A stretch of DNA of 17,701 nt from Bacteroidota bacterium (GTDB taxonomy: Bacteria > Bacteroidota > Bacteroidia > UBA8524). Of this stretch, positions 15,901 through 17,701 are shown piece by piece. The notes under the pieces are model-generated. The model had not been told where the DNA came from, did no database searches, and saw only the letters and a program-made list of their open reading frames with translations. A program made the position numbers and the translations under genes. The first letter of the stretch is position 1, and every line of letters begins with the position of its first letter. The stretch spans positions 174 to 17,874 of the forward strand of contig DQHT01000154.1 in NCBI GenBank assembly GCA_003531115.1, written 5' to 3'.

Positions 15901-17701
15901 ACCATCGTTTATACACCGATGCCGGTGATCGCACTACCGAACGATACCGCCTGTGAAAATAAAATTTACAATTATTCCATCACTTCTGCTGCAGGCGAAA
16001 CTTTCTTATGGACAGTCAGTGGTGGTGCAATAATCGGAGATTCTACCGGTGACGACATAAATGTATTATGGGCCGCGCCGGGTACCGGAACGATTACCGT
16101 TACACAAACCTCTTCCTTTGGTTGCGACAGTACTGTAAGCGAAGATGTAACCATTGTTCATACTCCCAAACCTGTCATTGCTATAGCGAATGATACCGTT
16201 TGTCATAACAAAATTGAAAATTACTCCATCACGGCTGTTTCCGGAGAAACCTACCTCTGGAGCGTAAACGGGGGAACTATAATCGGTTCAAATACTGCTT
16301 CGGCTATTGATGTACTCTGGGGAAATCCGGGTTCGGGTTCTGTAAGCGTGACACAAACTTCTGCATGGGGCTGTGACTCGTCGGTTACCTCAGATATCGT
16401 GATCATACCCACTCCTGTCCCTGATATCACGGTTCCGAATGATTCTGCCTGTCAAAACCAGATCTATAATTATACCCGTACCAACAGTGCCGGAATAGAT
16501 TATTTATGGAGCGTAACAGGGGGAACTATCATTGGCGACTCTACCGGTTTGGCTATTGATGTACTCTGGACCCAAACCGGTGTTCAGGACATAACTTTAA
16601 CCGCTACTTCTGCTGCGGGATGTGATAGCAGCCAAACAGTGCAGGTTACCATTATGTATGCACCGACCAATCCGATGGTCGTGCCGAGCGATACGATATG
16701 TGCGCTCAACCAATATGCCTATTCTATTACGCCAATCGGTTCTGGTGAAACCTACCAATGGTCGGTAGTTGGCGGAACAATACAAGGCAGCGATACAAGT
16801 AGTGTGTGTAATGTGCTTTGGGGAGCTGCCGGAGCGGGATCTATTCAGGTTACCGTAACAACAGCTTTTGGTTGTGATACCACGTACAGCAATGATGTAC
16901 TTAAGGCCCTTACTCCATTTCCGGAAATTATCGGTGATGACACAGCCTGTGGAGGTAAGTTATTCACTTATTATACAGACTATATTCCAGAACACACCTA
17001 TACCTGGACCCAAACCGGAGGAACAGTTATTGGTGGAACAGACAGCGCTGTAATTAATATCATTTGGGGAGCTCCCGGAATAGGAACCCTTTCTTTATTT
17101 GAGTACGCGCCGAATACCTGCGACAGTACGGTGTATGATACCATTCCGATCTTTGCTACCCCTACTCCGGTTATTAGTTTCCCGAACGATTCTGCCTGCC
17201 AGAATAAAATTGTCAATTATTCTATTACCAATGTTTCCGGAAACACCTACGATTGGGACGTAGTTGGGGGATCTATTGTGGGCGACTCGACAAATGATAA
17301 TGTAAACATACTCTGGGCTTCACCGGGTACAGGAACGGTAAGTGTTACGCAAACTGCAGCAAGTGGTTGTGATTCGACGGTAAGTGCTGATTTTACGATT
17401 GTTTATACTCCATCGCCTGAATTAACTCCTCCGGATGACTCAGCCTGTGAGAATAAATTCTATACTTATTCCATTACTCCGGAAGCTGCCGGCGAAACTT
17501 TTAGCTGGTCTGTTTCAGGTGGTACTATTTATGGATCCACTACCGATACCTTTATTCAGGTATTATGGGCCGGACCTGGAACAGGAGTGATCTCGGTTAC
17601 TCAAACTTCAACTTTTGGTTGCGATTCCACGATTAGTGATTCGATCACCATCGTTCAAACACCAAAACCGGTCATCTCACTTCCAAACGACTCGACCTGT
17701 G
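12973..17701 (+). CDS. Giant exported SprB/PKD-like repeat protein (predicted adhesin), N-terminal part, open at right edge
   Basis: Hand translation gives 1576 codons without a stop; the frame runs off the window, so total length is unknown. Order of parts: signal peptide (about 1-30, ending VSA before QS); a Cys-rich head (about 31-240, with HCCGVTGSDQCIEFVVYLD and GPHRITLCKPGNN) that I cannot name; a SprB-type repeat (about 245-308; GGSPPYTFLWS ... GTYYVEMTDTFGC); a PKD-like domain (about 315-400; DAGPDTIMCG ... TGTWFGGTGTY); and from residue 413 a tandem array of about 83-residue PKD-like repeats. There are no catalytic motifs, very few Lys/Arg, and many Thr, Asp and Gly, fitting a secreted beta-rich surface protein. 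Such proteins in Bacteroidota usually carry a type IX C-terminal sorting domain, which is not visible here. The start is ATG 12973; M5 (12985) is an alternative. Nothing upstream is co-directional and convincing, so it is likely monocistronic. Confidence 0.92.
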   Translation, partial: MNQDMNRIQWGILCLFLTYLLSGSQGVSAQSCDSTTPSFVVDLQGDPDSLWVSPDTNRQDHCCGVTGSDQCIEFVVYLDSQAVGINFYGYDGALPTGSLYYQINCDSAYPIGTDICLSGVGPHRITLCKPGNNDNTYAIRSIPMPDISTPITVSEACVGTISVYGLLADSVTWASVGNVAQYDSFLSCNFGCDTVLVTPYGTFPSYLDYTACGPIGGVCGTSFYFCDTTRVYFVTELDVEIEPEDPTICFGQVSTDINAHAIGGSPPYTFLWSTAQTDSTISVDTGTYYVEMTDTFGCLVSYDTVTVRLFGDSIIADAGPDTIMCGNAGTMTFTGSVRGVSTGTWFGGTGTYDPSADSLTMDYTPSAPERTLGTYTLYLRTTNTGSCPADTDAVVVTIEDNPVPVISSPDTACQYGPTILTHPSPGPMDMIMWNVPGGNLQTAPSDNPAIVIWNDTGWQLIELYQFNMISLCDSTIYDSVYVSASPIEAVLGNDTACQVETENYSVPFNTGFTYQWTADGGTIVGSSTSNSVTIQWNDTGLVTASVTITNLSGCDTTVSLSVYSVLKPKPVITGVDSTCENKIYTYSVPAVGGSTYDWSVSGGTMYGDTSSTSIDVLWNTVGTGSVTLVQTNSLGCDTTVSIDVEVFYTPAPSISLPNDTACENKIYNYSITVAAGESALWTVTGGSIIGDSTNDNINVLWAGPGTGNVEVTLTSAFGCDSTISDDVTIVQTPKPVISLPNDSACQNKIVTYSVTPVGGETYEWTVSGGQFIGDSTASTINVLWGTPGTGTITVTQTSPFGCDSMVSETVTIVYTPTPVIDLPNDTACENKIYNYTITPAAGETYLWTVSGGAIIGDSTGDNINVLWAGPGTGTITVTQTSPFGCDSTVSEDVTIVQTPKPVISLPNDSACQNKIVNYSVTPVGGETYLWTVSGGQFIGDSTADNVNVLWGTPGTGTITLTQTSPFGCDSMVSANVTIVYTPMPVIALPNDTACENKIYNYSITSAAGETFLWTVSGGAIIGDSTGDDINVLWAAPGTGTITVTQTSSFGCDSTVSEDVTIVHTPKPVIAIANDTVCHNKIENYSITAVSGETYLWSVNGGTIIGSNTASAIDVLWGNPGSGSVSVTQTSAWGCDSSVTSDIVIIPTPVPDITVPNDSACQNQIYNYTRTNSAGIDYLWSVTGGTIIGDSTGLAIDVLWTQTGVQDITLTATSAAGCDSSQTVQVTIMYAPTNPMVVPSDTICALNQYAYSITPIGSGETYQWSVVGGTIQGSDTSSVCNVLWGAAGAGSIQVTVTTAFGCDTTYSNDVLKALTPFPEIIGDDTACGGKLFTYYTDYIPEHTYTWTQTGGTVIGGTDSAVINIIWGAPGIGTLSLFEYAPNTCDSTVYDTIPIFATPTPVISFPNDSACQNKIVNYSITNVSGNTYDWDVVGGSIVGDSTNDNVNILWASPGTGTVSVTQTAASGCDSTVSADFTIVYTPSPELTPPDDSACENKFYTYSITPEAAGETFSWSVSGGTIYGSTTDTFIQVLWAGPGTGVISVTQTSTFGCDSTISDSITIVQTPKPVISLPNDSTC
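14209..17700 (+). repeat. Tandem in-frame array of about 249-bp PKD-like repeats (14 full periods visible)
   Basis: I anchored each repeat on the cysteine codon of the D-[ST]-x-C motif. Anchors fall at 14209, 14461, 14707, 14956, 15205, 15454, 15703, 15952, 16201, 16450, 16699, 16948, 17197, 17446 and 17698: periods of 252, 246, eleven of exactly 249, then 252. Consensus features are NDTACENKIYNYSIT, GETYLW-V-GG-IIGDST, INVLW--PGTG-I-VTQTS, GCDSTVS, and TIV-TPKPVI. The Y-x-W-x-V-x-G-G and GC positions match PKD-like (PKD_5-type) domains of Bacteroidota proteins by recall; a profile search was not run. The last bases begin another repeat, so the array continues. Confidence 0.95.

Noticed and set aside
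14976-16154. Five leftward ORFs of 60-65 codons; four of them (starting at 15225, 15474, 15723, 15972) are spaced 249 bp with similar products
   Set aside because: They are antisense shadows of the in-frame repeat array; their similarity and spacing follow from the repeats on the plus strand.
14209-17700. Regular spacing that could suggest a CRISPR array or satellite DNA
   Set aside because: The unit is 249 bp, stays in one reading frame, and varies mainly at third codon positions; there are no short identical repeats with unique spacers.
1-17701. tRNA, rRNA, insertion sequences, transposase or phage integration sites
   Set aside because: I saw no cloverleaf-like segment, transposase motif, terminal inverted repeat pair or target duplication in the window.

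Overview
The window reads as chromosome of a member of the Bacteroidota. Four things point there: several gene starts have a TAnnTTTG -7 promoter element and no obvious Shine-Dalgarno sequence; there is a SprB-type repeat and PKD-like repeats in a giant exported protein; a NifU-type Fe-S scaffold sits beside a Mrp ATPase without the usual CxxC; and a parvulin/SurA cluster runs into moxR. I cannot name a genus from sequence alone.

Layout. 1-111 is the 3' end of a glycine-cleavage T-protein gene (gcvT), followed by a small Gly/Thr-linker lipoprotein (121-573) that ends at a strong hairpin terminator. 593-3736 is a leftward block: an outer-membrane-like protein, a eukaryotic-type NADP isocitrate dehydrogenase (icd) and an ACP-phosphodiesterase-like protein. 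3780-11118 is rightward: a tandem universal stress protein, the Fe-S pair mrp-nfu, then a tight envelope-folding operon (multidomain parvulin, SurA_N-like lipoprotein, SurA-like parvulin, MoxR ATPase). A PfkB-family sugar kinase (11120-12043, leftward) converges on moxR with one base between the stop codons.

12044-12972 is unsettled: a doubtful 143-codon ORF, several inverted repeats, and two copies of a 41-nt repeat, one of which is the apparent promoter of the kinase gene.

From 12973 to the right edge one uninterrupted frame of 1576 codons encodes the N-terminal part of a giant exported repeat protein: signal peptide, Cys-rich head domain, one SprB-like repeat, one PKD-like domain, then at least fourteen about 83-residue PKD-like repeats. 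I translated this frame by hand and found no stop. The array keeps an exact 249-bp period eleven times in a row, shows alternating A/B repeat types in its middle, and keeps two cysteines per repeat. It continues past the window.

Working together: the parvulin operon would fold outer-membrane and exported proteins in the periplasm, of which the OM-like protein and the giant repeat protein are plausible clients (inference). Mrp and Nfu form an Fe-S assembly pair. The giant protein is most likely a surface adhesin or gliding/biofilm protein exported by the type IX system, but its C-terminal sorting domain is outside the window.
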